A DNA stretch of 64,000 nt, taken from assembly GCA_947561395.2 (NCBI GenBank), contig OX387183.1:36878853-36942852 (forward strand). The letters run 5' to 3'. The notes under the pieces are model-generated. The model searched no databases and was not told the origin of the DNA. It saw nothing but the letters and a program-made list of their open reading frames with translations. This document shows, piece by piece, positions 23,639 through 34,329 of the stretch. The position numbers were made by a program, and so were the translations under genes. The first letter of the stretch is position 1. Every line of letters begins with the position of its first letter. This stretch comes from Buxus sempervirens. Its lineage: Eukaryota; Streptophyta; Magnoliopsida; Buxales; Buxaceae.

Positions 23639-25060
23639 GTCCCCCATTAGATCACGAAGTGGTTGTCGGTATTATGTACTTTTTGTTGATGACTACTCTT
23701 GGTTTACTTGGTTGTATCCCATTTCTAATAAATCAGAAGTTCTTTCTTGTTTTATTAAATTTAAAATTCTTGTTGAAAATTTATTTTCAAGAAAGATTAA
23801 ACAATTTCAATCTGACAATGGGGTAAATATACTTCTCAAGCATTTGTCTCTTTCCTAAATAATCATGGTATTTTTCATCGTTTGAGTTGTCCCTATACAT
23901 TACAGCAAAAAGGCGTGGCTGATCGCAAACATTGTCATGTTATGGAAATAGAGTTATCTCTCTTGGCTCAATCTGCACTTCCTCAATCCTTTTGGGTTGA
24001 TGCTTTTCTCACAACTATATTTTTGATAAATAGATTACCCACATCTATCTTGCATAATGAGTCACCTTATATGAAACTTTTCAAAAAGCAACCAGATTTT
24101 TCTCAGTTGTGATCTTTCGGGTGTGCTTGTTAACCACCAATAAACTTGCTTTTAGAGGCAAGCTTTGTATTTTTCTAGGGTATTCTTCAAATCATCGTGG
24201 GTCTAGATGCTATGACCCGATCACTAATAAAAGAATCTATTTATACAAACACGTAGGCTTAGATGAAACATTGTTTCCAGCTCAGTCAAAGCCACCTCTC
24301 ACTCACACCTCACCTCTGCAGCACCTACTCCTGTGTTTGTTGACTCCTCTCAAACAGTGCTTTTGCCGCCACCCATCAGTCCACAAGTTTCTCGTCCATC
24401 CACGGAGCCTCCCTTGTTAAGTTCCCAGGCTATGAGGTATCTTCTCCTAACTTTTCTCCACTTTTAAATTCTGTTCACCATATCTCTCCATCCTTACCTT
24501 CTTCTACTTTTTCTTCTACTGTTTCTCCATCACGACATTCCAATTTCGACCCATTTAAAAATTTCTTATCTCCTAAATCTTCTCCCGATTCTTCTCCATC
24601 CTTGATCCTTTGCCAAACCAACCTACTTGAATGGTCACATGTTCCCAAACCAGATCCCTTCGTCCAATACAGTTTCCTGATTTCACCACATTCTACTCTA
24701 CATGTCATCTTATTTCTGCTTTTACCACAATTACTATTCCTAAAGAGCCTATGACATTCTCACAAGCTGTGACCTCTCCTGAGTGGAAATTAGAAATGGA
24801 CAAGGAAGATGATGCATTGATTGCCAACAACACTTGGACTTTATGCCCATGCCCATTGCATCACAATGTTATTTCAGTCAAATGGGTGTACAAATCCAAA
24901 CAATACTCTGATGGTTCCCACAAGAGGAATAAGGCCCGATTAGTTGTTCGAGGATATGAACAAATTGATGGTAATGATCTTACCGAGATTTTTAGCCCCA
25001 TCATAAACCCTGCCACTGTACGTATTGTGCTTGCTCTTACCAACTTAAAGATATTACCAA
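23639..25060 (+). pseudogene. Broken copia integrase and start of reverse transcriptase
   Basis: Pieces in all three + frames match copia polyprotein. SGCRYYVLFVDDYSWFTWLY (integrase core) starts near 23,655. Next comes CPYTLQQKGVADRKH near 23,890, where the catalytic Glu position is Asp. FLGYSSNHRGSRCYDP follows near 24,174, then a Ser/Pro-rich linker, then WKLEMDKEDDALIANNTW and WVYKSKQYSDGSHKRNKARL (start of RVT_2) at 24,785-24,945. The similarity stops near 25,060, before the YVDD box. Frameshifts and stops show it is dead. The 5' side is cut by the LTR ending at 23,638; gag and protease are not seen. Confidence 0.8.
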
Positions 25061-25450
25061 CTTATCTAATATTTTTTATAAAGAAAGAGATCAAGAACAG
25101 AAACAAATTTGTCAAGAATATCTCCAGACCATCCAATCTCTGTATGCAAGAAAGAGTACCTAGCCAATATTAGATTAGAAGAAAGTCAATCAAATTCCTC
25201 AAAACAAGTAGTTTGTGTTTGTAAAGCTTTATTTGTAAACTGTATACAACTGTACATTCTTAGCTTCACATCTCATAAACTGGATCACAGAAACATAAAG
25301 CCCTATTTTGGTTTCCTAAACCTCTTTAATAAGGATATACAAATTATTTGTGATCTCTTAAGATTGGAGTAATAGAAAAGGGCTTGGATTTCATAATGAT
25401 CAACACCAATAAGTTTCCGGCCCCTTCTATTAATGGATTCCACAATACAA
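25061..25450. other. AT-rich spacer, nothing recognised
   Basis: No repeat or coding signal is evident between the copia fragment and the MITE. Confidence 0.5.
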
Positions 25451-25458
25451 TAATCGAT

Positions 25459-25816
25459 AGGGAAAATTGATTTTTAGTGATTTTTTTCAAAATAATTCAA
25501 ATTCAGTCAGCCAATTCTTGATAATTGGTTTTTAGAGTTACTTTTTTAACATAATTGAGAATCAATGTTATTTTATTGTTCATTAAGAGTTTCTTTCAGA
25601 AATGCCTTCAAAAAGACGTGCAAACTTCACTCGTAACAGAATGAGTGAAAAGTTTTTCAAATTCTTTTGAGGGCATTTTCAGAAAAAACACTCAATGAAC
25701 ATTAATGACACCGATTCTCAATTATGTTAAAAAGTATCATTAAAAATCAATTATAAAAAATTGGCCGACTGAATCTGAATTATTTTGAAAAAACAACACT
25801 ATAAACCAATTTCCCC
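25459..25816. mobile_element. Fold-back MITE, 358 bp, with 8-bp duplication TAATCGAT
   Basis: The two halves are inverted repeats almost end to end, from AGGGAAAATTGATTTTTAGTG on the left to its mirror ending CAATTTCCCC on the right. TAATCGAT flanks both sides (25,451-25,458 and 25,817-25,824). An 8-bp duplication fits hAT-type mobilisation. It sits about 1 kb upstream of the methyltransferase start codon. Confidence 0.8.
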
Positions 25817-25824
25817 TAATCGAT

Positions 25825-26100
25825 ATTGACTTCCCACAAGAAGATCTGAAGCCTATCCACCAATATTTAATAATATATGAGACAGTGGCCTGTTCAAGAA
25901 GATCCCACAAGATTTGCAATTCTCCAACTGTGCATGCAAAATGACTTAAAATATACGAGGCAGTGACATTTTTCCGTTCAAAAAAATCCCGTAAGAAGGT
26001 GTTCGCAAGAGTTGATTTTTCACAAGAAAAAATAATTTTTCATCTTTGATTTTAGCAGAGGGGTCTCTGTCTTTTTTTTTTTTTTTTTAACAAAACACTC
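25825..26100. other. Upstream region of the methyltransferase gene, unique part
   Basis: This is AT-rich sequence without recognisable genes. Two loosely similar stretches (GAGACAGTGGCCTGTTCAAGA and GAGGCAGTGACATTTTTCC) look like an old short duplication. Confidence 0.4.
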
Positions 26101-26104
26101 TGGC

Positions 26105-26640
26105 TTCTACCTTCTTCGTAACGTGTCTCAAAAGCAACTCGAGTGTCACTGACTTCGATTCTTAAACCAATCAAAGATATTGGCATCTACTGACTCTATA
26201 ACACGTGTCAAAAACCTTGAAATCGCGTATCATTGACTATGTTGCCACCAAGCAACTCGAGTGTCATTGGCTTTGATTCTCTTGTTTTTTTTTTTTGGGT
26301 AATGACTGGCTTTGATTCTTAAACTAATCAAAGATACTGACATCTACTACATAACACGTGTCAAAAAACCTAGAAATCACATACCATTGACTATCTTGCC
26401 ACCAAAAGCAACACGAGTGTCACTGACTTTGATTCTTAAACCAATCAAAGACACTGGCATCTACTGACTCCATAACACGTGTCAAAAACCTTGAAAATGC
26501 GTACCATTGACTATGTTGCCACCAAAAGCAACTTGAATGTCACTAACTTTGATTATTAAACCAATCAAAGACACTGACATCTACTGACCCCATAACACGT
26601 GTCAAAACCTTAAAATCACTTACCATTGACTATGTTTTTT
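26105..26640 (+). promoter_or_regulatory. Promoter-proximal tandem repeat with four CACGTG cores
   Basis: About four and a half units of 120-150 bp share ACTTTGATTCTTAAACCAATC, GACATCTACTGACTCCATAA, ACACGTGTCAAAAACC, and ACCATTGACTATGTTGCCACC. The palindrome CACGTG stands at 26,202, 26,355, 26,476 and 26,596, each inside ACACGTGTC; CCAAT occurs in each unit. CACGTG is the G-box core bound by plant bZIP and bHLH factors. The array ends about 230 bp before the start codon of the methyltransferase, so a role in its regulation is plausible but inferred. Confidence 0.6.
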
Positions 26641-26744
26641 CTTTTTTTTTTTGGTAGGAATACCATTACCATTGACTATGTTTTTTTTGGTAATGTACCA
26701 TTGACTATGTTGCCACCAATGGAGGTGCTCTACAAATTACACTA

Positions 26745-26850
26745 TCAGCACATTTTAGATAAGGTCTCTCTCTCTCTCTCTCTCAGCACATTTAAGATAA
26801 GGTTGTTCTATTCATTCTCTTCATTTCAACTTCTCTCTCTCTCAAGTCTC
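26745..26850 (+). repeat. CT microsatellite and short duplication before the start codon
   Basis: Two copies of CAGCACATTTTAGATAAGG (the second with one change) surround a run of about 11 CT pairs at 26,764-26,785; another CT run follows at 26,832-26,843. It is likely the 5' untranslated leader of the gene starting at 26,866. Confidence 0.6.
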
Positions 26851-26865
26851 AATCTGTGCAAAGTT

Positions 26866-27385
26866 ATGGAGACAAAGCAGGCAAGGAAGGAGACCGTCCT
26901 TGAGTTATATGAGCGTCTGAACAAAGGGCTTGTTCCAAATGAGGAGATAAGAAATCTGGCGAGGGAGGAAGTAGAAAGACGTCTCTTATTGGGTTATAAG
27001 CCAACTCATGAGCAACAGTTAGCCCATGCAATGAAGTTTGCCAACGGTATGTAGAGCACTTATATCTTTCAGTAATAGGAGGCTTTTAGTATATATGTCC
27101 TTCCTATCTTTGATTACAAGGAAAATATAAAGTTTTTTCTTTTCGTATACTATGGGGATGCACCTCCAAAAGAATTAGAAACAAAGAAGGACCTTTTGGG
27201 AATAGAATGTAATATGTATATTTTGTCACACTTTTAAATTGTAATTAAATTTTTTATATATTTTTTGATTATTTTTTTTATCCAATCAGATCTTCGAAAG
27301 ATGAGAATTGCAGAGGATGTGGATCTATTGGATTCTTCTGTATATGATGTGCCAATTCCATTTATGCAGCTCATCTCAGGACTTT
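26866..27385 (+). pseudogene. Coclaurine N-methyltransferase-like gene, exons 1 and 2 (5' part)
   Basis: Exon 1 is 26,866-27,046 and starts with ATG in METKQARKETVLELYE. It ends at donor GTATGT, phase 1. Exon 2 starts at 27,290 after a T-rich tract and TCCAATCAG, and encodes DLRKMRIAEDVDLLDSSVYD followed by a VPIPFMQLISG-like stretch. This matches the N-terminal helical region of plant coclaurine/pavine N-methyltransferase-like proteins, which methylate the ring nitrogen of benzylisoquinolines using SAM. Many relatives have untested substrates, so the product is only 'CNMT-like'. Exon 2 ends abruptly at 27,385, where a copia LTR begins, before the expected donor site. The last few codons of the exon are missing. 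The 3' exons resume 29.7 kb away. Confidence 0.75.
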
Positions 27386-27530
27386 TGATAATGTTTCAGA
27401 AGAAAACCAAGATGAAGTAAATTTCCTCTTCCTTCATTGTATGCAAGAGGGAAGTTGCTTATATTACACAAAAGAATCTATACAATCATAGAAACATATG
27501 TTACTAATAAACAATGATAATCAAAATAGA
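27386..27530 (-). repeat. 3' LTR of the copia element
   Basis: This is a direct repeat of 56,373-56,517. It reads TGATAATG at its left and ends AATGATAATCA, with AAATAGA also shared. It is unusually short for a copia LTR. The adjacent coding frame runs straight into it. Confidence 0.75.
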
Positions 27531-27531
27531 C

Positions 27532-28303
27532 GAATAAAATGATAATCAAGTGCAATGTGTTTGGAACGAGCACGAGTAATAGGATTAGATGCCATGAAGA
27601 TTGCACTCTGGTTGTCACAGTAAATAACAGCAGGAGAAAGAAGAGGACGATGAAGCTCCTGTAACAAATTAGTTAACCAAATAATTTCTGCAGCGGTGGA
27701 GGCCAAAGACCGATATTCAGACTCAGCACTGGAACGTGAGATACGTTTGAGTGCCTTGAAATGTTCTTCGGTGGGTGCATGTAAGAACTGACAGATACTG
27801 TTAACAGAATGAGCAAGATCTGGTCTAGTAATAACAAGATATTGCAAAGCCCCTACTAGTGAACGATAGAGAGACACATCTGAAAAGGGAACACCCACGG
27901 CTGACAGACGTTGACCAACAACCATAGGAGTGGAGACAGGCTTACAATCAACCATTCCAGCTTGATTTAAAACATCCATAGCATACTTGGATTGACTTAG
28001 AAAAATACCTGTAGTCGTGGTCTGCACTTCAATGCCCAAGAAATAGTGTAAGGAACCAAGATCCTTCATGGCAAATTCCTGACTGAGACGTTGAATAAAG
28101 GTTTGAAGCATAGATGGATTGCTCCCAGTAAGCACAATATCATCAACGTATAGCAATAAATAAATACTCCCATTAGGCCGGCTATAAATAAATAATGAAG
28201 AGTCTGCAGTGCTACACTTAAAGCCATGATGAATAAGAAATGTGCTAAAACGATGGAACCAAGCTCTGGGTGCTTGCTTAAGACCATAAATAGCCTTGTG
28301 AAT
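27532..28303 (-). pseudogene. Copia RT C-terminal half and RNase H (piece 4 of 4)
   Basis: The frame starts with AIYGLKQAPRAWFHRF, carries the polymerase box YVDDIVLTGS, and continues through PDLAHSVNSICQFLHAPTEE to the RNase H region with SSAESEYRSLASTAAE, DNQSAI and SKHIALDYHFIR. It stops there, short of the usual C-terminus. A short segment between HFKALKRI and SRSSAESEY appears lost compared with usual family spacing. It continues piece 3 across the solo LTR at 28,304-31,371. Confidence 0.85.
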
Positions 28304-31300
28304 TGTGCGCGCGTCGGAAACGCGCCACGTGGGAATTCGGAGTCGCCACCGCCTGATGGGGTGCAGGCGGACACCTGGGTGCCTAATCTTGTCTATTAGG
28401 GCTTTTTGTCTGCGGCTTGAGATTCTAAGTCTGTTCTCGGTTGCGGTCCGGGGAAGTCCGTAGACACCCCGGTCCACCCCGTCGGGTGACGGGTCCCTTA
28501 GGTTTATCCTGGTTTGAGTCAGCTTACATTGGTCTCACCTGATTCCTAATCCGATATGCAATTTGGTTAAGTCTGGCAGGACCACCTGAGTGGTGTGGGT
28601 CCCTTTAGTTGCTTTTATCTTGATTACTTAGGTGATCTGAGTCTGGTTGGGTGGGCCCCGTTGGAAGGCCCACGGTATCCTTGGTGGGCTTAGTCAAGCC
28701 CGTGTGCCCTTGTGGGCCTCGGTCTATCCTAGGAGGCTCTTTGGGCTTTGGTTAAGTGCATTGATTTTACTTTAGGTTCAGATTTTAAGTGTTTTTCGTG
28801 CACAGGTGGGCCGGACCGGTTTGTGGGCCCCTAAGGTGGGCCCACATGGTGTCCAAGTATTTTTTATTGGATTTATCTTCTTAATTTTGCCAAAGTGATT
28901 TGGACACTGGGCTTGGGGCCCGCAGTCCAAATCTAGGCTTGTAAGCCCAAGTTACCGGAAGTTAGGGTTTGTACCCTTCCTTGGTTCGGTTGGTGGGCTT
29001 TGGCGGGCCCGATAGGCCCTTGCCCTTGGTCTCGGCCAAACCACGCAATTCATGCATCAATTTCACATAACAAGGCTCGGGTGGGCCGCATTGGGTTTGG
29101 CCCGCCCGGTTCAAATTGTTCATTTTACTTAAGTTATTTTAATGGCATGCTTTGGTATTTATTGGGCTTGGTGGGCCCCGTTGGAAGGCCCACTGGAAGT
29201 CAAGTTGGACCGGGAGTCCAAGTCCCATGTCGGGTTTCCGGGTGACCCAGAAACCCTATTGGTTTATCCGGTTCGGAAATATCATTCACATCTAGCAATA
29301 ATCACACAAAAAAAACACAAGATAGACACTCTGTCAAAGAAAAAATTGGCTCATTGTGTTGGGTCCAAGGGGAGGTACCTGGGGGCGAAGCGAAGCCCCC
29401 CGCGGTACAGTAAAGGGCATTTTTGGAATTTTTCAAAAATATATCAATTTGGCATGTTTCAGGGGTAGGCGCCCACCTCAGGTAGTAGGCGCGAGGTCGG
29501 CGCGAAATGGGCAGGCCGAAAACTGCGAAAAACACAAAAATGAGGTGGGCGCGAGCCTCGCGCGAAGGTACGTGCGAGCTTCGCGCGAGATTCACGCGAG
29601 CTTCGCACGAGCTTACGCGCGAGCTTCGCGCGAACTCAGCGGAGACTCGATGCTCTGGTTTTCTTTCAAACTCCATTTCTGAGCTGATTTTGAGCTCTGT
29701 AACACCTCCCAGGTGTTCCCCAGACTCCCAAGAGACCCTTAAACATGCATTTAAATTAATCTGAACTACTTCATCACACGACCCCAAATTTCTTTTTAAG
29801 CAAAACCGAGCCCGATGATACATAAAACCAAGCCCGATGACTTCACAGGGGTAATGAGGATGATGGAGCATGTTAGCAAGCGCACAGGCAGGGGGTTGGG
29901 GAGCATGTTGGCATGTTTAACAAAAATTAAATAGTGACCATAAAAGACAGAGATTGCATGGGCAAGAAAAAATACAAAACTCTCACCTACGCCTGGACTA
30001 GACCGGACCTTCGAGTATGTCCGGTGACCGTCAGGGAAAGGAAGGAGAGGGGGGGTTTACGGGGATACAAAAGACTCACTTAGCGGGGAACACACTCCCT
30101 TTTACGCCAAATCCCAAATTGCCCAGAACCGTAGCCTGGGAGATCCCATGTGGAAGCAAACGTGGTGGATACCATACTTACACAAGAAAACTCAATCATA
30201 TATGTGGTATAGGAGCTAGAGGGGAACAATACCTGAAAGTTCTGAACTCTTTCGTGGAAGTGTGTGACCTCCTCGAAGCGAAACGCTGCTGCGAGCTTCC
30301 TCTCCAACAGCCACCGCAAGTAGCTCCCCCGGTCTTTGGTAGAAGGATGAAGAAGAAGGAGAAAAGAAGGGGTAAGAAGGCACGGTCGGGTGCTTGGGGA
30401 TCTAGGGAGGGAAGTCAGGCCACGGGAAGGGAAGCTTTTGAAAACCAAGAGCAAACCAGAATAAAAATCTTCCTTGAAAGAATCCCCAACCCGAGAACAA
30501 AAAATCCCAACCCCCTGCGTGAACTTCGCGCGGCCTTATATAGGCCAGAAAAAGGGGGTGCCGCTCACCTTGGCGCCCAGCTCAAGGTGAGCGCATGCCG
30601 CTCGCCACGTCCGCGCGAGTGGCATAATGATGAAAATTCATTAAATGCCGCCGCTCGCCGGTCGAAAAAATCTTTAAAATTCAGATTTAGTCCCTGGCCA
30701 ATTTCAATTTAATCCGATATTCTCGGATTTTTACAGATTCAGTCCCTGGGATATTTTGAATGTTTGGATATTTACGGATTTGATCCCCGAGATATTTTCC
30801 TGCGCAACTCGCCACGTGTGCAGCTTTTTGCCACGTGCGCAGATTGCCGGTTTTGCTGCTCGGAAATTTCATCAGCTCATATTTTCTTCATCCGGACTCC
30901 GATCTGGGCAAACTTAGTTTCCTTAGAATCGTATCGGAGCCCTCCATCCCATGACCTAGGGGTAGGCCTCCGGATCGGATTTTAGCAGAAAGTCAACTTT
31001 TGGCTCTGCTCAGGTTTGACCGCCCGCAGAACCTTCATCCGGACCCCGATTCCTGCAAACTCAGTTGCGTTGGAACCGTGTCGAGATTCTCTATCCAATG
31101 ACCTAGGGGTAGGCCTCTGGATCGGATTTTAGCAGAAAGTCAACTTTTGGCCCTGCTCAGGTTTGACCGCCCGCAGAACCTTCATCCGGACCCCGATTCC
31201 TGCAAACTCAGTTGCGTTGGAACCGTGCCGAGATTCTCTGTCCAATGGCATAAAGCGAGGTGGCCTAATTTCAATTCATCAAAAAGTCAACTTTTCACCC

Positions 31301-31371
31301 CTTAGGGTTTGACTTTTTAGCCGGGTTTGCATTTTTGGTTTTTCTTGGAGCGCAAAAATGAGGTGCTTACA
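28304..31371 (-). mobile_element. 3.1 kb solo LTR in the copia reverse transcriptase
   Basis: On the + strand it runs from TGTGCGCGCG to GGTGCTTACA. Flanks TGAAT (28,299-28,303) and TGAAG (31,372-31,376) differ by one base; the coding frame indicates TGAAG as original. On the - strand a TATA-like TATATAAGG lies at 30,534-30,545. The box GAGTCGCCACC (28,340-28,350), followed by GGTG..GGACACC, is shared with the E1 and 32,072 LTRs and gives the orientation. No protein is evident; the open frame 30,017-30,712 looks accidental. GC content is much higher than in its surroundings, with many CGCG motifs at 29,480-29,640. Confidence 0.8.
30940..31260 (-). repeat. Direct duplication of about 145 bp in the solo LTR
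   Basis: The stretch beginning ATGACCTAGGGGTAGGCCTC is present at about 30,950 and again at 31,098. TCATCCGGACCCCGATTCC and GTTGCGTTGGAACCGTG also repeat. It lies in the part next to the 5' end of the LTR (upstream of the TATA box on -). Confidence 0.75.
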
Positions 31372-32071
31372 TGAAGATGACAAACATAATCAGGATGAGT
31401 AGAGCTGACAAACCCAGGAGGCTGATCCATATAAACCTCCTCAGTGAGAGTGCCATGCAAGAACGCATTCTTGACATCCAACTGATGTAAAGGCCAACCA
31501 GAGGTAGTAGCTATAGAAAGGACCAATCGTACATTAGCAGGCCTTACAATTGGACTGAAGGTGGCATCAAAGTCTAATCCAGGTAATTGAGTGTAACCCT
31601 TGGCAACAAGATGTGCTTTGTAGCGCTCAACTGACCCATCAGGTAAAAGCTTAGTCTTGTAGACCCAACGACAACCCACAACATTCTTGTCTAAGTGACG
31701 AGGAACTAGAGACCAAGTATGATTTTGATGAAGAGCACGCATCTCATCCTCCATAGCAGTCACCCATTCTGAATGCTTGCAAGCAGTCTTATACCCATGT
31801 GGTTCTTGTAAGGCCATTAAAGAGGAGAAAAATGGAGTTTGCAACATAGGAATCATGGCATGATATGACTTAGGTTTAAAAATACCTGCCTTAGCCCGAG
31901 TAACCATAGGATGTGACGTGGAAGGCACCAATGGGGCATCTCTAACAGATGCAGTAGAAACTGGAGGCTCACCAAAGGAGATATCATGTGGTGATGCAGT
32001 TGAAGGCAATGAGGATACTGTAGTAGAAGCATCAACGGGTTGATCAAGACTGCATGTAACACATGGTGTAG
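31372..32071 (-). pseudogene. Copia linker and RT N-terminal half (piece 3 of 4)
   Basis: After a Ser/Thr/Pro-rich linker comes HPMVTRAKAGIFKPK, then WVTAMEDEMRALHQNHTW, WVYKTKLLPDGSVERYKAHL, and the first catalytic Asp region LDVKNAFLHGTLTEEVYM. The frame is open throughout. It ends in VCHLH at the solo LTR and continues at 28,303. Its left neighbour in protein order is piece 2 across the 32,072-33,850 LTR. Confidence 0.85.
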
Positions 32072-33850
32072 TGTGAGACATGGGAAAAAAATCAGAAAAT
32101 CCAATGACTTCCTCAATTATCACGCGGGATTAAATAAAACAAAGAGTCGCCACCATTCAATTTAGGTGTGAATGGACACCAAAATATTAAATAAGCACAA
32201 AAGGCAATTTTAGGGTAAAAATAACCCTACTAAAAAAACAACCAGAGATAGGTAGGGGGATTAGGTTATGAACAGGGGAAGGTGTTAGGCACCCCTATTC
32301 ATCCACACAAGGTGGTTGCCAGGTATTGTTCATGTTAAAATAAAGGAAAAAAGGCTTGCTATAAAAATCAGGAAAAATCAAAAAAGACAAAAATTGTATG
32401 GTTTTTTCATATGACTAGTCTGATTGATCCAGAATTTTCAAATATGATCATACCATTCCTAGGGTTTCATGATCAAAATAAAATTGAGATAAAATCAATT
32501 TAAAGTGAAAACTTAAAAAATCTGGCTTCAAGTCAAATTCTAGAAATCTAGAAAAATATGATTTTTATAAAATATTTCAAAATTGAACTTGAATAGTCCA
32601 GGACATAGATATAGCCCAAATTTCACATTAAATCTGAAAATCAAAACCAAAAATACCCACGTTGATGAAAAACACCAAAAGGGGAGAACTTAGACCGTAG
32701 GGTCTTCTCTCAATAATGAAAAACGATTTAAAAACCACATCATGAAACCCTAGAATTCACTTTCAGGCTTCTGGATTCAGATCTACCATATTGATCATGA
32801 TAAATCCAAGATCTTAGCCTAAAATCACAAAAATCACGAAAACAGTACTGTAGGTGCAAATATGTGGAAAATCCAAATTTTATCAAAAAGTGGGGATCTC
32901 ATGCTATAATCACAACGAACTCATGTTATTCATTCAGATTCAATATAAAAACCATTAAAACAAGATCAGGATATTCAAAGCAGCCACATCTCACAAATTA
33001 GAGCACATGGGGGTCTACCCTACGGATCCACCTGTTCTCTTTTCCCTAGCTCTCTCTTCACGTTTTACGGCTAGAGAGGATTCTTAAGGTACTTGGAGAT
33101 AGGTTTGGTTATACAAACACAATCACAGGCTTTATTCTAGAAAAAAGGATAAAAACAGATATGGGGTTCTATTCTAGGGATCTACCTGTTCTCTTTTCCC
33201 CTAGCTCTCTCTTCACGTTTTACGGCTAGAGAGACTCTTGAGGTACTTAGAGACAAGTTTAGGAATACAAATATAACAGATGTGGCCTTATTCTACAGCA
33301 ATAGAGATGATCCTATTACATCTAGAATTGAAGGCAGAAAATAAAAGGGAAGAGGGACTTACCTGGATTGAGCAAGCAGAGCAGGGATTCTTCTCTTCTC
33401 TTGGAGCTCCTTGATTCTTCAAAATTTCGTGGCCCTTAGCTTGAGAATCTCACCTCTATTTATAGGCAAGCACAGGGGCAAGGCTGGTCCAGATTTGGCA
33501 AGATAGAGTTTCAGTTTGAGTTAAACACAAGATCATGCCCATCCATAGCCAACCAAGGTGGCTTCAGCGAATAAAAGACGTAATTCGCTCATTTAAAGAT
33601 ATATTGGACTAAAGATAAAGCTCGGAAATCGAGAGAAGGACAAAACTCGCACGTGTGTTTAGTGACCGTAAATGCACTACGGTCCAATGATGACCGTATA
33701 GTTACTACGGGCGCGCCTGACCGTAGAGCGATCTCGGGCGTGACCGGCCGGTGAATGAAATACGGGCAAAGCCTGTTTAGTCAATTTTTATGCATTTTTG
33801 ACCTGTTTTTATTACTTTCTCATTCTTTAGTGCAATTTGGGGTGTCTACA
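32072..33850 (-). mobile_element. 1.8 kb solo LTR, Tat type, duplication TGTAG
   Basis: It runs from TGTGAGACATGGG to GGGGTGTCTACA, the same termini as the E1 LTRs. The flanks TGTAG (32,067-32,071 and 33,851-33,855) are perfect. It is about 500 bp shorter than the E1 LTR and clearly diverged inside, so it is a sister family. TATA-like box on - at 33,456-33,466 (CTATTTATAGG on +). Two similar segments, CACCTGTTCTCTTTTCCC at 33,030 and CTACCTGTTCTCTTTTCCC at 33,181, form a short internal duplication. A hairpin cluster is at 33,661-33,770. Confidence 0.9.
33661..33770 (-). repeat. Hairpin cluster ACCGTA/TACGGT in the solo LTR
   Basis: GACCGTAAATGCACTACGGTC pairs as ACCGTA/TACGGT. ACCGTATAGTTACTACGGG follows, and GACCGTAG and CGGGCGTGACCGGCCGGTG continue the theme. 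It sits about 100-190 bp from the LTR 5' edge, the same place as the CCGGATAC hairpins in E1. Confidence 0.6.
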
Positions 33851-34329
33851 TGTAGATAAAGTAGTTGAGGATGTTGGTGAAGCCAAACCTGCACTTGAGT
33901 TAGACAAGATAGGAGGGGTTGAACAAGTATTCTCAAAGGTAAGAAAATCAGACATAGTAGATGGGGTTGGACGAAAAGTAACACCAGCAAAGGGAAAAGT
34001 TAACTCATCAAAAATAACATGACGAGAAACAAAGACATGATTAGTGGTTCGATCAAGACAACAAAAACCTTTGTGCATAGAGCTGTAACCTATGAATACA
34101 CAAGGTGTGCTTTTAGGACACAACTTATGAGAAGCATAATCACGCAAATACGGATAGCAAAAACAACCAAAAGTCTGAAATGAGGAATAGGAAGGGGGCT
34201 TACCATAAAGCACCTCATACGGAGAAACATTATTGAGAACCGGTGTTGGAAGGCGGTTGATAGTGTACGTGGCTGTGGAGAAGGCCTCTACCCACAAGGA
34301 CAACGGAGCATGGGAATGAAATAACATAG
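33851..34329 (-). pseudogene. Copia integrase C-terminal part (piece 2 of 4)
   Basis: The frame holds HSHAPLSLWVEAFSTATYTI, INRLPTPVLNNVSPYEVLYG and FGCFCYPYLRDYASHKLCPK, then CVFIGYSSMHKGFCCLDR, the usual integrase C-terminal features of copia. It joins piece 1 across E1 (duplication CATAG) and piece 3 across the solo LTR. No stop is present inside. Confidence 0.85.

Noticed and set aside
30017..30712. Open frame of 231 codons on +
   Set aside because: It lies in a GC-rich solo LTR, antisense to it, with no recognisable domain and low-complexity composition.
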